Source of the DNA: Chitinophagaceae bacterium
GTDB lineage: Bacteria; Bacteroidota; Bacteroidia; Chitinophagales; Chitinophagaceae
Direction: 5' to 3'
Assembly: GCA_016719015.1 (NCBI GenBank)
Contig: JADKAZ010000001.1
Location: 310,001-374,000, forward strand
DNA: 64,000 bases
The position numbers were made by a program, and so were the translations under genes. This document shows positions 16,419-25,825 of the stretch, piece by piece. The notes under the pieces are model-generated. The model saw only the letters and a list, made by a program, of their open reading frames with translations. It made no database searches and was not told where the DNA came from. Each line of letters opens with the position of its first letter. Position 1 is the first letter of the stretch.

Positions 16419-18356
16419 CTAAATAGATAATTCAATATGAACTGATGTTCCTTTACCAGGCTCTGACTGTACATCCAATTTACCTTTTAAATACTCCACC
16501 CTGCTTTGTATATTACTCCATCCAATTCCTTTAGTCCCTTGTAAAATTACCGGGTTAAATCCAATTCCATCATCTTCTACTGTTACGGAGATTTCATTCC
16601 CTACTTTGCTCACCTGCACAATTGCCGTTTTTGCCGAGGCATGTTTCATTGTATTATTGATTAATTCCTGTACAATACGATAAATCGTAACGGCAGTTGT
16701 CTGTTCCACTTTTGCATTTTCCATACCTATTGACTGGTAGTTAATCTGCAATGCACCAGACTGATTTATGTCATTACAAAAATCCTTTAGCGCTGTTTCT
16801 AATCCAAATTTGACTAATGCTTCGGGCATCATATTGTGTGCCACCCTGCGCATTTCCTTTATAGAACTGTCCAGCATATCCATGCTGCGTTCAAAAGCCT
16901 GAGCATTGTCAGGCGTCATGATAAGGTTTCCTTTCATAGTTTGAAATGAGTATTTAATACCTGACAACATTCCACCCAATCCATCATGCAGGTCTTTTGC
17001 CAGGCGGGTTCGTTCCTGCTCCTCCCCTTGTAAAACAGCTTCTGTGGCAGCCAGTTGCTTTTCAGTTTCCAGTTCATTAATACGTTGTTGCTGAAATTTT
17101 CTTTTTTGCCGGTAATTGCGATAACTTAATAAAATAATAAAAAGCAATACTGCAGCACTGCCAATAAGAATATAATTGAAAGTACTTTTTCGAAGAATTT
17201 CAGCTTTTTGTAGCTTTATCTGGCTATCCTTTTTTTCTGTTTCAAACCTTACCCGCATTCCAGCTTCCCGCTGTTTTACAGATTCATTAAAAACGGCACT
17301 TTGAATTTTTGCCTGCTGCGATTGGTAACTGAATCCTTTACTATACTGTCGGGTTGCAAATGCAATATCAGAAAGGACACCAAGAGCTGCAATCTTTCCA
17401 TCATCAAAACTTTGTTTTTCGGCAAGCCGTAGTACTTCATTGGAAAGCTCTTCTGCTTTTTTGAAATCATTTTTATAGAGATAATAACAGGCCAGAATTG
17501 TTTTTGCATTCATCACCGTTCCATCATCTTCCAACTCAGTACCGATAGAAAGACTACGCTGACCATAAGTGCCGGCAAGTTCAAAATCTCCTTCCCGGAT
17601 AGCCAAATCTGCCAGGTTATTCAGCAACATAGCTTCTACTGCCGGATAATTTATACTGGTGGCAATGTCAAGCCCTTCTTTATAAACCTTTTTAGCATCA
17701 CCTGTTCTGTTTACCTCCACATAGCTTAGTCCCAGATTATTAAGTGCATTAACAAGGGATTGTTTATTCTCTAATCTTCTCCCTAAAGCCACGGCTTTTT
17801 CACCATGAAAAATAGCTTTATCATATTGCATCAGGCTCATGTAAAGTGACTGAAGTCCGTCATTCAATGGGCTTTCAATATTGGTATATCCTTTACCATC
17901 AAGAAGTCTCGCACCTTCCAGAGTGTATTGCAATGCACTGTCCAGATCAAACAGATATCGGTATGCAATTCCAATATTAAAATAAGCAGCCCCGATATTA
18001 AATGAATCTTTTTGCTGTTTGGCAATTTCCAGCGTCAGCTTATTATAATAAATAACAGAATCAAACTTTGACTGAAACGAAAAAATGTACGAAAAATGGC
18101 GGTAGCTCTTCATCAGTCCCGTATTGAAACCCAATTGCCGGCTTAGTTCTGTTGCCTGCCCGATATAGATAATGGCTTTGCCTGGCTCATTAGTTTCAAA
18201 CTCATCTGCGAGCTGTAATAGTAAATAGACTTTATTGGTATCCGCCTTTGCTGTCTTTAGAAGACCAAGAAGGCTATCCTTTACAGTACCCGTTTGTCCG
18301 TTTACAGGAAGTAAAAATAAAACAAAAGCAATCAGTAAAACACCCACCTTACTCAT
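16419..18356 (-). CDS. TPR sensor histidine kinase (module A)
   Basis: 645 aa from ATG 18356 (MSKVGVLLIAFVLF), which gives a signal peptide; 19 more codons are open upstream. Order: signal 1-21; periplasmic TPR array about 45-360; one membrane segment near 395 (YILIGSAAVLLFIILLSY); short coiled coil; HisKA_3 dimerisation domain with phospho-His in LAKDLHDGLGGMLSG (about 459); HATPase_c with VTVEDDGIGFNP and GIGWSNIQSR. Same strand as its regulator; divergent from the gene at 18537. The ligand of the TPR array is unknown. Confidence 0.92.
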   Translation of the reverse strand: MSKVGVLLIAFVLFLLPVNGQTGTVKDSLLGLLKTAKADTNKVYLLLQLADEFETNEPGKAIIYIGQATELSRQLGFNTGLMKSYRHFSYIFSFQSKFDSVIYYNKLTLEIAKQQKDSFNIGAAYFNIGIAYRYLFDLDSALQYTLEGARLLDGKGYTNIESPLNDGLQSLYMSLMQYDKAIFHGEKAVALGRRLENKQSLVNALNNLGLSYVEVNRTGDAKKVYKEGLDIATSINYPAVEAMLLNNLADLAIREGDFELAGTYGQRSLSIGTELEDDGTVMNAKTILACYYLYKNDFKKAEELSNEVLRLAEKQSFDDGKIAALGVLSDIAFATRQYSKGFSYQSQQAKIQSAVFNESVKQREAGMRVRFETEKKDSQIKLQKAEILRKSTFNYILIGSAAVLLFIILLSYRNYRQKRKFQQQRINELETEKQLAATEAVLQGEEQERTRLAKDLHDGLGGMLSGIKYSFQTMKGNLIMTPDNAQAFERSMDMLDSSIKEMRRVAHNMMPEALVKFGLETALKDFCNDINQSGALQINYQSIGMENAKVEQTTAVTIYRIVQELINNTMKHASAKTAIVQVSKVGNEISVTVEDDGIGFNPVILQGTKGIGWSNIQSRVEYLKGKLDVQSEPGKGTSVHIELSI

Positions 18357-18455
18357 TCGTAAACAATTTATTTCAATATACCACAAATAAACAGCAGATT
18401 CAACCTGTTGCACTCCCCTTTTTACATGATTTATCAGACCCCATCAAAATATCAT

Positions 18456-18499
18456 TCTTTTCAGGGATAGAATTATACGCTGGGAGGACGAATATTTGC
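18456..18499 (+). promoter_or_regulatory. Shared motif TTTTCAGGGAT plus TATTTGCA box
   Basis: TTTTCAGGGAT (18458-18468), then 24 bases, then TATTTGCA (18493-18500). The region aligns without gaps with 19707-19759, where AATATC, TTTTC, GGGAT and TATTTRCA fall at the same spacing. It lies between the divergent kinase and the exported-protein gene 18537. Inferred operator-promoter for the nearby two-component regulators. Confidence 0.4.
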
Positions 18500-18536
18500 A
18501 TGTAACCATTCTTACCTCATCATCAACTATATTCTG

Positions 18537-19658
18537 ATGAAAAAAAATCTGATTCTTTTATTACTATCTGTTTCGGCGATAAACAGTTATTCTCAAAACG
18601 TAGGTATTGGTATCTCTACACCCGTTACCCGACTCCATGTAGCAGACAGTAGTGTGTTATTTACAGCTGCTGCTGTTTTACCAGCTTCTCCCGGCAATCC
18701 GCCGGTAAGCGGTGCTGGCAACCGTATGATGTGGTATGCAGATAAAGCATCTTTTCGTGCCGGCAATATCATCAACGACAGTTGGGATAAAGATAAAACA
18801 GGTAATATTTCTTTTGCAGCCGGCAGTAACACACAGGCAAGCGGCATTACATCTACCGCCTTTGGAAATTTTGCTTTTGCCACCGGCGATATTTCTTTTG
18901 CGGCCGGCAACAGTGTATTTGCTAAAGCAAAAATGGGAACCTCTTTGGGAACATATAATGATATTACTGATTCCCCCAATCCATCTGTTGAATCATCCGG
19001 CGACAGGATCTTTCAAGTGGGCAACGGGTCAGGAAATTTTTCCCGTTCTAATGCATTTACCATTTTACGAAATGGTAACATAGGAATGGCAGGCGTGACA
19101 AATCCTGCTAAGCCACTTTCTTTTCCTCCTACATTAGGTGAAAAAATATTATTGTATCCGGGAGGTAGTGGTGAAGTAGGTATTGGTGTTTATGGAAATG
19201 AATTGCGCCTGCATTGTGATAATCCCGGCTCCATGGTTTCATTCGGCACACAGGATAATGCCGGTGTATTTACCCAGGCAGGTCGTTTCCAGATCAGCAC
19301 ACCATATGCTTTATTTGTTAATGGAAGTATATGGGCCAATGGCACCACTTATGCCAGCGATGAAAGGTTTAAAGAAGATATTACCCCGATAGAATCGGCA
19401 TTGCAAAAACTATTACAGATAAATGGTGTTGAGTATAGAATGAAAAAAAATGAATTCACAAAAAATAATTTCCCGGAACAAAAGCAAATCGGGTTGATTG
19501 CACAGAATGTGGAGAAAACAGTTCCTGAAGCAGTCACCGAAATTGACGGGTACAAGGGAGTTGATTATGCAAAATTAGTTCCGTTGCTTATTGAAGCAAT
19601 AAAAGAACAACAAAAACAAATTGAAGAATTAAAGGCTATAGCAGACAGTAAAAAATAA
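18537..19658 (+). CDS. Exported fibre-like protein with S74 intramolecular chaperone domain (module A)
   Basis: 373 aa. Signal peptide (NLILLLLSVSAINSYSQ), then the NVGIGISTPVTRLHV start common to Bacteroidota surface or secreted fibre-like proteins. Middle part Gly/Ala-rich with repeated short motifs (FAAGSNTQASG, FGNFAFATGDISFAAGN) suggesting a beta-helical or trimeric stalk. C-terminal peptidase S74 / tail-spike chaperone domain from about 283: YASDERFKEDI with the Ser-Lys pair, then IGLIAQNVEKTVPEAV and a helix KEQQKQIEEL. In phage tail spikes this domain trimerises the fibre and cleaves itself off. No other phage gene is near; I read it as a bacterial surface protein. Confidence 0.8.
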   Translation: MKKNLILLLLSVSAINSYSQNVGIGISTPVTRLHVADSSVLFTAAAVLPASPGNPPVSGAGNRMMWYADKASFRAGNIINDSWDKDKTGNISFAAGSNTQASGITSTAFGNFAFATGDISFAAGNSVFAKAKMGTSLGTYNDITDSPNPSVESSGDRIFQVGNGSGNFSRSNAFTILRNGNIGMAGVTNPAKPLSFPPTLGEKILLYPGGSGEVGIGVYGNELRLHCDNPGSMVSFGTQDNAGVFTQAGRFQISTPYALFVNGSIWANGTTYASDERFKEDITPIESALQKLLQINGVEYRMKKNEFTKNNFPEQKQIGLIAQNVEKTVPEAVTEIDGYKGVDYAKLVPLLIEAIKEQQKQIEELKAIADSKK

Positions 19659-19710
19659 TGAAGAATTATTCATGGATAAAGCTATTCGCTGAAAAAGCCC
19701 AGTCATAATA

Positions 19711-19758
19711 TCCTGTTTTTCGGGGATGATTTCATCAATGGAGGTTTAGCATATTTAC
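19711..19758 (+). promoter_or_regulatory. Shared motif TTTTTCGGGGAT plus TATTTACA box
   Basis: TTTTTCGGGGATGAT (19716-19730) and TATTTACA (19752-19759), 24 bases apart as in the copy before 18537. The GGGGAT ends 48 bp before the ATG at 19775. A weak left half ATATCCTG gives partial dyad symmetry. Confidence 0.4.
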
Positions 19759-19774
19759 ACTACAAATAAAAGTT

Positions 19775-19999
19775 ATGAAAAAGTACCTTCTAATGGCCTT
19801 ACTTTTTGGCACAATAACCGTAGCAGCCCAACCCAACAAAAAACCTGCACAAAAACCAACCACATCGCAGCCTGATATGAACAAGTTGCTAGAGGAAGCC
19901 ATGAAAAATGAAGGGATGAGCAAAGAAGAACAGGAAGAAATGAAAAAATTGATGAAGGATGTGATGCCTGCCCTCGAAAAAAAAACAATTCCACAATAG
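19775..19999 (+). CDS. Signal-peptide-bearing 5' part of a frameshifted TPR protein
   Basis: 74 aa in this frame. Signal peptide (YLLMALLFGTITVAAQ), a Lys/Pro/Gln linker, then an acidic-basic helix (LLEEAMKNEGMSKEEQEEMKKL). It stops 14 bp after an A9 run. If the frame moves back by one base at that run, translation continues as ALEKKNNSTIADYPQFT directly into the 20032 frame, which has no signal peptide or start site of its own. So these are most likely one gene, read through a -1 shift or transcript slippage, or broken by a sequencing error or mutation. Confidence 0.7.
   Translation: MKKYLLMALLFGTITVAAQPNKKPAQKPTTSQPDMNKLLEEAMKNEGMSKEEQEEMKKLMKDVMPALEKKTIPQ
19977..19985 (+). other. A9 homopolymer at a frame change
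   Basis: Nine consecutive A after CTCG. Adding one A, or a -1 ribosomal shift, joins the 19775 frame to the 20032 frame. A9 runs are known sites of transcriptional slippage and of sequencing error; the sequence alone does not separate these. Confidence 0.5.
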
Positions 20000-20031
20000 C
20001 TGACTATCCTCAGTTTACCAATAATAAAGAG

Positions 20032-22332
20032 TTGCTCCCCAAAAGAGATCCTGCTAAAATAGTTTCCATGTCAAAAAAGACATTGACAAAAGCCGAAATA
20101 GCAGGTTACGCCAATGGTCTCTATAATAAGCTGATTACAAAAGGTGATGCCGCAGAAATTGCTATAGTTAAAAAAATGATAGTACAAACACCGAAAGCAA
20201 ATGATATAGGAAGTGCTGCGGTGCTGGCTATGCTGCAAGGCCATCCGCAGGCGGCATTGGCATTAAGTATAAAAGCAGCGGCACTGGATCCATCTAATCT
20301 TAACTGGCAAAATAATATGGCGGCCTTACTCACCAGTTATGGATACCCGGAACAGGCCATGCCATTATTAAGAAAATTGCAGGGTGATTTGCCACTCAAC
20401 AGTACTGTTATGAATAATGTTGGACAGGCCTGGTTGGCCCTGGGCGAAGCAGACAGTGCCAAGCGTTTTTTCTCAATTGCTTCCCGCATAAATCCTTATC
20501 ACCCCGAAGCTAAACTTTGTGGCGGCCTGATGGAAGAACTGCAGGGTGACCCTATCAAAGCTGAAGATGATTACAAAGAGGCGCTGGAAAATTCTCCCAA
20601 TCCCTTTACAGAACAGGTTTTTAAAAATCGCAACAGCAACTATAAAATGCAGGACCTGGATTTTGAAAAAATAAAAAAGTTGATTTCTATTTACGAATAC
20701 TTCCCAAAAAACTGGATGCCAGAACCACCCAAATTATCCAACAATGTAAAAAACCACAATGAAGACGAGGCTATAAAAAATGCCTACGCTGAAATGGTTA
20801 CCAAATTCAAAGACAAAATAAATTTAATGACCGAGGAATTGGACCAGGAGCTTCAGGAGACTGTCAACAAAGGCGAAGATGCATTTATTAAAGAGATGGC
20901 TAATGAAACCATCAAAGGGTTAAGCTTTATGAGTAAACCTGCCACCATTGTATTGGGTCTCTTGGGCAGCTACCAGTTAAAATGGCAAACAGATCATACA
21001 GAGGAACTCAAAAAAATGTATGCCTGGAAAGAAAATCTCTTTATAGAGAAAAAACAAAAAATTGATGCTATCTATAAACAAATAAGTGACAGCAAAGGTA
21101 CCCGTTGCGAAACTTTCAAGGCCGAGTTGGATGGACTGGAGAATAATTATATGCGTACAGTGAACCAGCGTTTCAGAGATTATCTTATCAAAAAAATAGA
21201 AGAATTCAGACAATGGCTCAATGCCTGGTGTACCTGGAACTGGTATGTGGCAGGTAATGTAAAAAACACTATCCTGATACAGGATCTTGGTTTTGCCGCA
21301 TACATGGCTGAATTGTATGGCAGCATTACCGATGGCATGGAAACCAGATCAGAACACTGTAACCCACCCATATACAAAGTAAAAAAAGAATTTACAGGAC
21401 CGGAAATACCCAACTTCACCTGCCCTGCGGTAGTGAGCATTCCTGCCGGACCAGAGTGGCAGCAGTTAGTAGCCGGAGCAAAGGACTTTGATAAAAATGG
21501 TTACGGAATTAAAAAAACAAATAAACCCGTTCCCAATGTTACAGTTGCAACGGGTTCAGGGAAGATGGTGGCCCAGCCCGGCATGAGCCCTTCTTATAAA
21601 ATGGCCAACGGGAGCATTACCCCGGGTACGGCTGATGTGGAAGCTGCAATGGACAAGGGCTTACTGGCTGCATTTCGAAGAGTGAATGGCAACCCCAAAC
21701 CAACAGACGGGCAAGTTGGAGATGCAATAGACAAGGGGTTATCTGATGCCATGAAAAGAATGCAGGAAAGAAGGAAGCAAGGTGTTGTGGGTGATGAAGA
21801 TGAACTGCAACCACTGGATCCAAAACTGCTGAATAAATACAAGCTCTTCAAAGAACTCATGAACAAGATGCTTACTGCTGATTGCAAAAATGTAAAAACA
21901 CCAAAAGAAAATCTGAAAGACCAACTGGATCAGATGATGAAAAAAGTAAAAGAACTGGAAGCCTATGAAAATGTAATTGAGCAGATAAAAGAACTGGAAA
22001 GAAAGATCGAGCAAAAAGAAATTGATGCACAGAAAAAGGAAGAATTAAAAAAGAAAATTGATGCCTTTCAAAAATCCGTTGACGAACTGGATCGGTATGA
22101 ACAGATGAAAGAGCTCTTTAAAACGGCAGAACAATTTGGAAAGGAAATGGAAGCCATGGACGACAAAAAAGCCTTCAGGGAACATACACAAAAGATCATA
22201 CAGATGGTGGAAGAAATGGATAACACTTCTGCTGCAATCAATGAAATCAGGCAAACCGGTTTACACCCTTCCATCAGCAGCGGACTACAGGCACCGGGAA
22301 CTTTTGCACCCAACAAAACATTGTTTCAATAG
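20032..22332 (+). CDS. TPR and coiled-coil protein, main part of frameshifted gene
   Basis: 766 aa from TTG 20032 (alternative ATG 20068), but the frame is open upstream across the A9 run, so the real start is probably ATG 19775. TPR-like repeats at about 60-200 (ALSIKAAALDPSNLNWQNN, NNVGQAWLALGEADSAKRF, GGLMEELQGDPIKAEDDY). A charged middle region follows, then a near-duplicate pair ADVEAAMDKGLLAAFRR and GQVGDAIDKGLSDAMKR around 540-580, and a long coiled coil about 620-745 (KELERKIEQKEIDAQKKEELKK). Likely periplasmic if joined to the signal peptide. Function unknown; leads the exported-protein operon of module A. Confidence 0.75.
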   Translation: MLPKRDPAKIVSMSKKTLTKAEIAGYANGLYNKLITKGDAAEIAIVKKMIVQTPKANDIGSAAVLAMLQGHPQAALALSIKAAALDPSNLNWQNNMAALLTSYGYPEQAMPLLRKLQGDLPLNSTVMNNVGQAWLALGEADSAKRFFSIASRINPYHPEAKLCGGLMEELQGDPIKAEDDYKEALENSPNPFTEQVFKNRNSNYKMQDLDFEKIKKLISIYEYFPKNWMPEPPKLSNNVKNHNEDEAIKNAYAEMVTKFKDKINLMTEELDQELQETVNKGEDAFIKEMANETIKGLSFMSKPATIVLGLLGSYQLKWQTDHTEELKKMYAWKENLFIEKKQKIDAIYKQISDSKGTRCETFKAELDGLENNYMRTVNQRFRDYLIKKIEEFRQWLNAWCTWNWYVAGNVKNTILIQDLGFAAYMAELYGSITDGMETRSEHCNPPIYKVKKEFTGPEIPNFTCPAVVSIPAGPEWQQLVAGAKDFDKNGYGIKKTNKPVPNVTVATGSGKMVAQPGMSPSYKMANGSITPGTADVEAAMDKGLLAAFRRVNGNPKPTDGQVGDAIDKGLSDAMKRMQERRKQGVVGDEDELQPLDPKLLNKYKLFKELMNKMLTADCKNVKTPKENLKDQLDQMMKKVKELEAYENVIEQIKELERKIEQKEIDAQKKEELKKKIDAFQKSVDELDRYEQMKELFKTAEQFGKEMEAMDDKKAFREHTQKIIQMVEEMDNTSAAINEIRQTGLHPSISSGLQAPGTFAPNKTLFQ

Positions 22333-22350
22333 AACCGTAAAACTAAAAAA

Positions 22351-23895
22351 ATGAAAAACATAAAATTCAGGCCCATTATTTTATTATTGCTGTTCAGTAT
22401 CCTTACTCTTACTATACAGGCACAGATATTGAATAAAATAAAACGTAAGGTTGAGAATACAGTAACCAAACCTTCCGACAAACCAACTGAGAATAAAGAA
22501 CCAACAGATCCAATTGATAATAAAGAAAAAAATAACACTACTCCGACAACCGGTAACAATGAGACTGCAGGCATAAAACCTGCCGTAGAAACCAATTCTT
22601 CAGAGGAGTTTGATTTCATTCCTGGTTCCACTGTCTTATACAATGATAATTTTGAGAAAGAACGTAACGGCGACAGTCCTGCAGGCTGGATAACTACCAA
22701 GTCGGCTGAAGTGGTTGCAGTGGCGGGACTCAAAGGCAAATGGCTTAAACTTGAATCGCTCAGTTCAAATCATATCACCCGGAGCAAAAAACAAAGCTGG
22801 GGGAATAATTACACCATAGAGTTTGATCTTTTGATTGTAAAAAAAACTTACGATCCTCGTATTGATTTTGCCCTCATTAATACTGGCGGCAATCTGGTTA
22901 CAGATGAAGCTATTTTAAGAAGTGGCAGAAACGAAGTTATTGTAGGGTTGATACTCGGCGACGATGGTAAGAAAACCAGGGCTTCACTCTATGGCAATAA
23001 CGATATTTATCATCCTATCGCAGACCGCATGTCGGAAAATCTTAGTTACAGCAATATTATTCCAGTGCATGTCAGTATGTGTGTGCAGGGCAAAAGGTTC
23101 CGATTTTGGTGGAATGAAAAAAAGATTTTTGATATGCCCGCAATAAACGAACAATACATGCCTAACCAGTTTGGATTCAACTTTGGGAGTGTAGGCGGAT
23201 CTGACTACTATGTAACCAATATCAGGATAGCCAAAGACATACCAGCTACTAAACCAGCAAAACCAGTAGATAATAATGTTGTTGAAAACAATAACACACC
23301 TGAAAATACAGAGTCCAAAACAGTCAAGTCAACAAACGAGCCTGCAACCGTAAAACTTCAAAGCAAAATTTTAAATATCAATCTTCCCTTTGCACAGATT
23401 ATGAAAACAGGTGAAAATAGTTTCACCTTTATTGCAAGTAAAGTAGAAGGCAACAGCAAGGAAAACTATTTTAAAATCATGTTACAGTCTGTAAATACAT
23501 CATTAAAACCAGAAACGTACAATTTCAGGGAAATAAATCAAAAACAACCGCTGTATGGAACTAAAAAATATGCCGAGATAAGCAATACCCGGGCAGTACT
23601 TTTCTATGGCACAGCCCAGAAACCATATATCTATAAATTTTCTCCCATCATTGCAAATGGAACTATGGCTTCCTATGTCGACCAATCACTGGCAAGACAT
23701 TTACCAGCCGTATCGACCAATAGCAAATTTGTGATAGAAAAAGTTGAAGATGGGAAAGCCAGTGGTTATTTTATAATGGGCATTATGATACAAGGCTTAA
23801 AACCGGTTACAAAAGGTGACGCAATGACAGAAACATTTACCGACGGATTTTCCGGGGAGCTAAAATGTACCTTTTCTAATGTACCAGTTTATTAA
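22351..23895 (+). CDS. Exported protein with LamG-like beta-sandwich domain (module A)
   Basis: 514 aa. Signal peptide (FRPIILLLLFSILTLTIQAQ), then a Lys/Thr/Asn/Pro-rich low-complexity linker (about 30-85). Residues about 90-300 form a concanavalin-like domain: VLYNDNFEKERNGDSPAGW, KWLKLES, NYTIEFDLLIV, FRFWWNEKKIFDMP and YYVTNIRIAKD. The same pattern is the C-terminal domain of the products at 23908 and 36307. A second linker precedes a C-terminal domain of about 180 aa that I cannot assign. 18 bp after the TPR gene; probably same operon. Sugar or surface binding is possible but unproven. Confidence 0.72.
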   Translation: MKNIKFRPIILLLLFSILTLTIQAQILNKIKRKVENTVTKPSDKPTENKEPTDPIDNKEKNNTTPTTGNNETAGIKPAVETNSSEEFDFIPGSTVLYNDNFEKERNGDSPAGWITTKSAEVVAVAGLKGKWLKLESLSSNHITRSKKQSWGNNYTIEFDLLIVKKTYDPRIDFALINTGGNLVTDEAILRSGRNEVIVGLILGDDGKKTRASLYGNNDIYHPIADRMSENLSYSNIIPVHVSMCVQGKRFRFWWNEKKIFDMPAINEQYMPNQFGFNFGSVGGSDYYVTNIRIAKDIPATKPAKPVDNNVVENNNTPENTESKTVKSTNEPATVKLQSKILNINLPFAQIMKTGENSFTFIASKVEGNSKENYFKIMLQSVNTSLKPETYNFREINQKQPLYGTKKYAEISNTRAVLFYGTAQKPYIYKFSPIIANGTMASYVDQSLARHLPAVSTNSKFVIEKVEDGKASGYFIMGIMIQGLKPVTKGDAMTETFTDGFSGELKCTFSNVPVY

Positions 23896-23907
23896 AAAAA
23901 CTATAGC

Positions 23908-25824
23908 ATGGAAACGACACACCGAAAGCCGAACAATGTTTATCCAACTAAAAATATATGGCTTATTATAATTGCACTTCTTGTTTTCACCAATTGTCTC
24001 TTGGCCCAAAAACACAACGAGGCATATGAAGATGTATCACTCGGCTGGATTAAAATCTACAACTATAAAGGCGCCATCAAACCTTTACAAATAGATGAAA
24101 AAAAATATTCCATAGCACAGTTATCAGTTATTGACTCATTTGCCAATTGGATGCAAGCCAGCTACCAACCAAAAGGAAGCTTGGGAGATATTAAAAAGTA
24201 CGTAACACCTAAAAAAAATCTGTACCACGAAAGGTACAATGAAGCTGTGCCACACAGCTATGGCGCCAATGCCAACAGTTATACTTTTTTAAAACAAATC
24301 AATGGAAAATGGCAGCCGTATATGAATTTTGCTAACTACTGGACCATTGCCGCTAATGAAATACCCCTTACCTACAGAGAAATTGATTTCAATACCAGTA
24401 AAACCTGCTTATTTACACTACCGCAATATGATGAAAAAAGCCTGGCAGACGACCTTAATTCATTGGATGCAAAAACAAAAAGACTCTTTGATCTGTCAGC
24501 ACATCCCCTGCTGAAAAAATATATTTACTACAACTTAAAAGCGTACAACAAAGATTTTGGGAATAATCTCATCATCCTAAGTAAAAACAATAGATTCCCT
24601 TACTTACCAGTAACCCTGGGAGAAGCACTTCAGTTTGCCGAAGATGCTTTTCCTGTTAAATATGCCGAACAAAAAAAAACAGCCATTGAACAAAATTCCT
24701 ACGATGCATCCCATCTTCAAATGGCTATGAAAAATCTTGATGAAAAATTCAGCAAGGCAAAAGCCACTATCATACAACTCAGGGAAAAATATAAGACCAG
24801 GTCAAACGAACAGGCTTATATGAAATATGGCGGTTATTCGATTCAGGATTTAAGTAATGGCTCCGATATTTTTGAAAATGGGAATGCTAAACAGGATGGA
24901 AGTTTTGATAAGAGCTATCCGCTTTTCAGGGTTGATCCTGAGATGCAGGCAAAATGCAGCACCGATAAACCGCAATGGATATTAATCAAATGGTTTGGGG
25001 GTGCTATGACCGATGTTTCATTTAAGCATATGCATGAGTCGATCATTAATAATTTTGATTTTGATTACATTTATAATTTCTTTTTTGACCCGGAAAAAGT
25101 GAAAGGCATTGCATACAAGCCGCTGCGCTCCCCCGCAACAGAAGAAAAATTAGTAGTTACTGAAAAATCAACTGATGCAAAAAAAATGGAAGCCGATGCC
25201 TCCGTATTTTATTTTGAAGATTTTTCAACCACTCCAGCAGGGCAAAGGCCGAATGGCTGGAAATCAGAAATGAATTCAGAAGCAAAACCCGCAACAGTTG
25301 TAAACGTTAGAGGCAGGCAGGAAAAATGGCTGGAAATTAAAGGACAAAGTTTTGTTTCCCCTCAAAATATCAAACTGCCTTTACCACAAAATTTTGAAAT
25401 TTCATTCGACCTGGCAGTACCAAAGGATATAGCCTGGGGTGCTAAGGCTTTAGAAATTTATCTGGGTACAAAAAACAAATATGACGAAAATGCCCCCTCG
25501 TTGAACCTGAGGCTAAGAGCCGGATTTTATGGAAGGGCTGGCGAAGGAAGTGTAAGCGGCAAGTTTGAAAACGGATATTTTAATACCTCTAACTACTTTG
25601 ATGCAACGGGGTTTTCCAACGATAAAGAATTCAACAATGTTAAGATTACACTGAGAAAATATGGTGAACTATTTGAGTTTTATATTGATAAAAATAAAAT
25701 AGTTGATATACCTAAGGCATTTCCTGCCACTACTAGTTTCAACTGGGTTCAGTTCAAACATCTGAACAGTGATGCAGATAATCAAAAATATTTCATCAGT
25801 AATATTAAAATTATTAAACTATAA
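23908..25824 (+). CDS. Exported protein with C-terminal LamG-like domain (module A)
   Basis: 638 aa. A short hydrophilic N-terminus (about 16 aa) precedes a signal segment (IWLIIIALLVFTNCLLAQ). Residues 40-420 are an unassigned mostly polar domain rich in Tyr, Lys and Asn. Residues about 430-638 form the LamG-like sandwich: FYFEDFSTTPAGQRPNGW, KWLEIKGQSF, NFEISFDLAVP, FEFYIDKNKIVDIPKAFP and KYFISNIKIIKL. Gap to the previous gene 12 bp, and the next ATG follows its stop by one base, so it is inside an operon. Confidence 0.72.
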   Translation: METTHRKPNNVYPTKNIWLIIIALLVFTNCLLAQKHNEAYEDVSLGWIKIYNYKGAIKPLQIDEKKYSIAQLSVIDSFANWMQASYQPKGSLGDIKKYVTPKKNLYHERYNEAVPHSYGANANSYTFLKQINGKWQPYMNFANYWTIAANEIPLTYREIDFNTSKTCLFTLPQYDEKSLADDLNSLDAKTKRLFDLSAHPLLKKYIYYNLKAYNKDFGNNLIILSKNNRFPYLPVTLGEALQFAEDAFPVKYAEQKKTAIEQNSYDASHLQMAMKNLDEKFSKAKATIIQLREKYKTRSNEQAYMKYGGYSIQDLSNGSDIFENGNAKQDGSFDKSYPLFRVDPEMQAKCSTDKPQWILIKWFGGAMTDVSFKHMHESIINNFDFDYIYNFFFDPEKVKGIAYKPLRSPATEEKLVVTEKSTDAKKMEADASVFYFEDFSTTPAGQRPNGWKSEMNSEAKPATVVNVRGRQEKWLEIKGQSFVSPQNIKLPLPQNFEISFDLAVPKDIAWGAKALEIYLGTKNKYDENAPSLNLRLRAGFYGRAGEGSVSGKFENGYFNTSNYFDATGFSNDKEFNNVKITLRKYGELFEFYIDKNKIVDIPKAFPATTSFNWVQFKHLNSDADNQKYFISNIKIIKL

Positions 25825-25825
25825 A

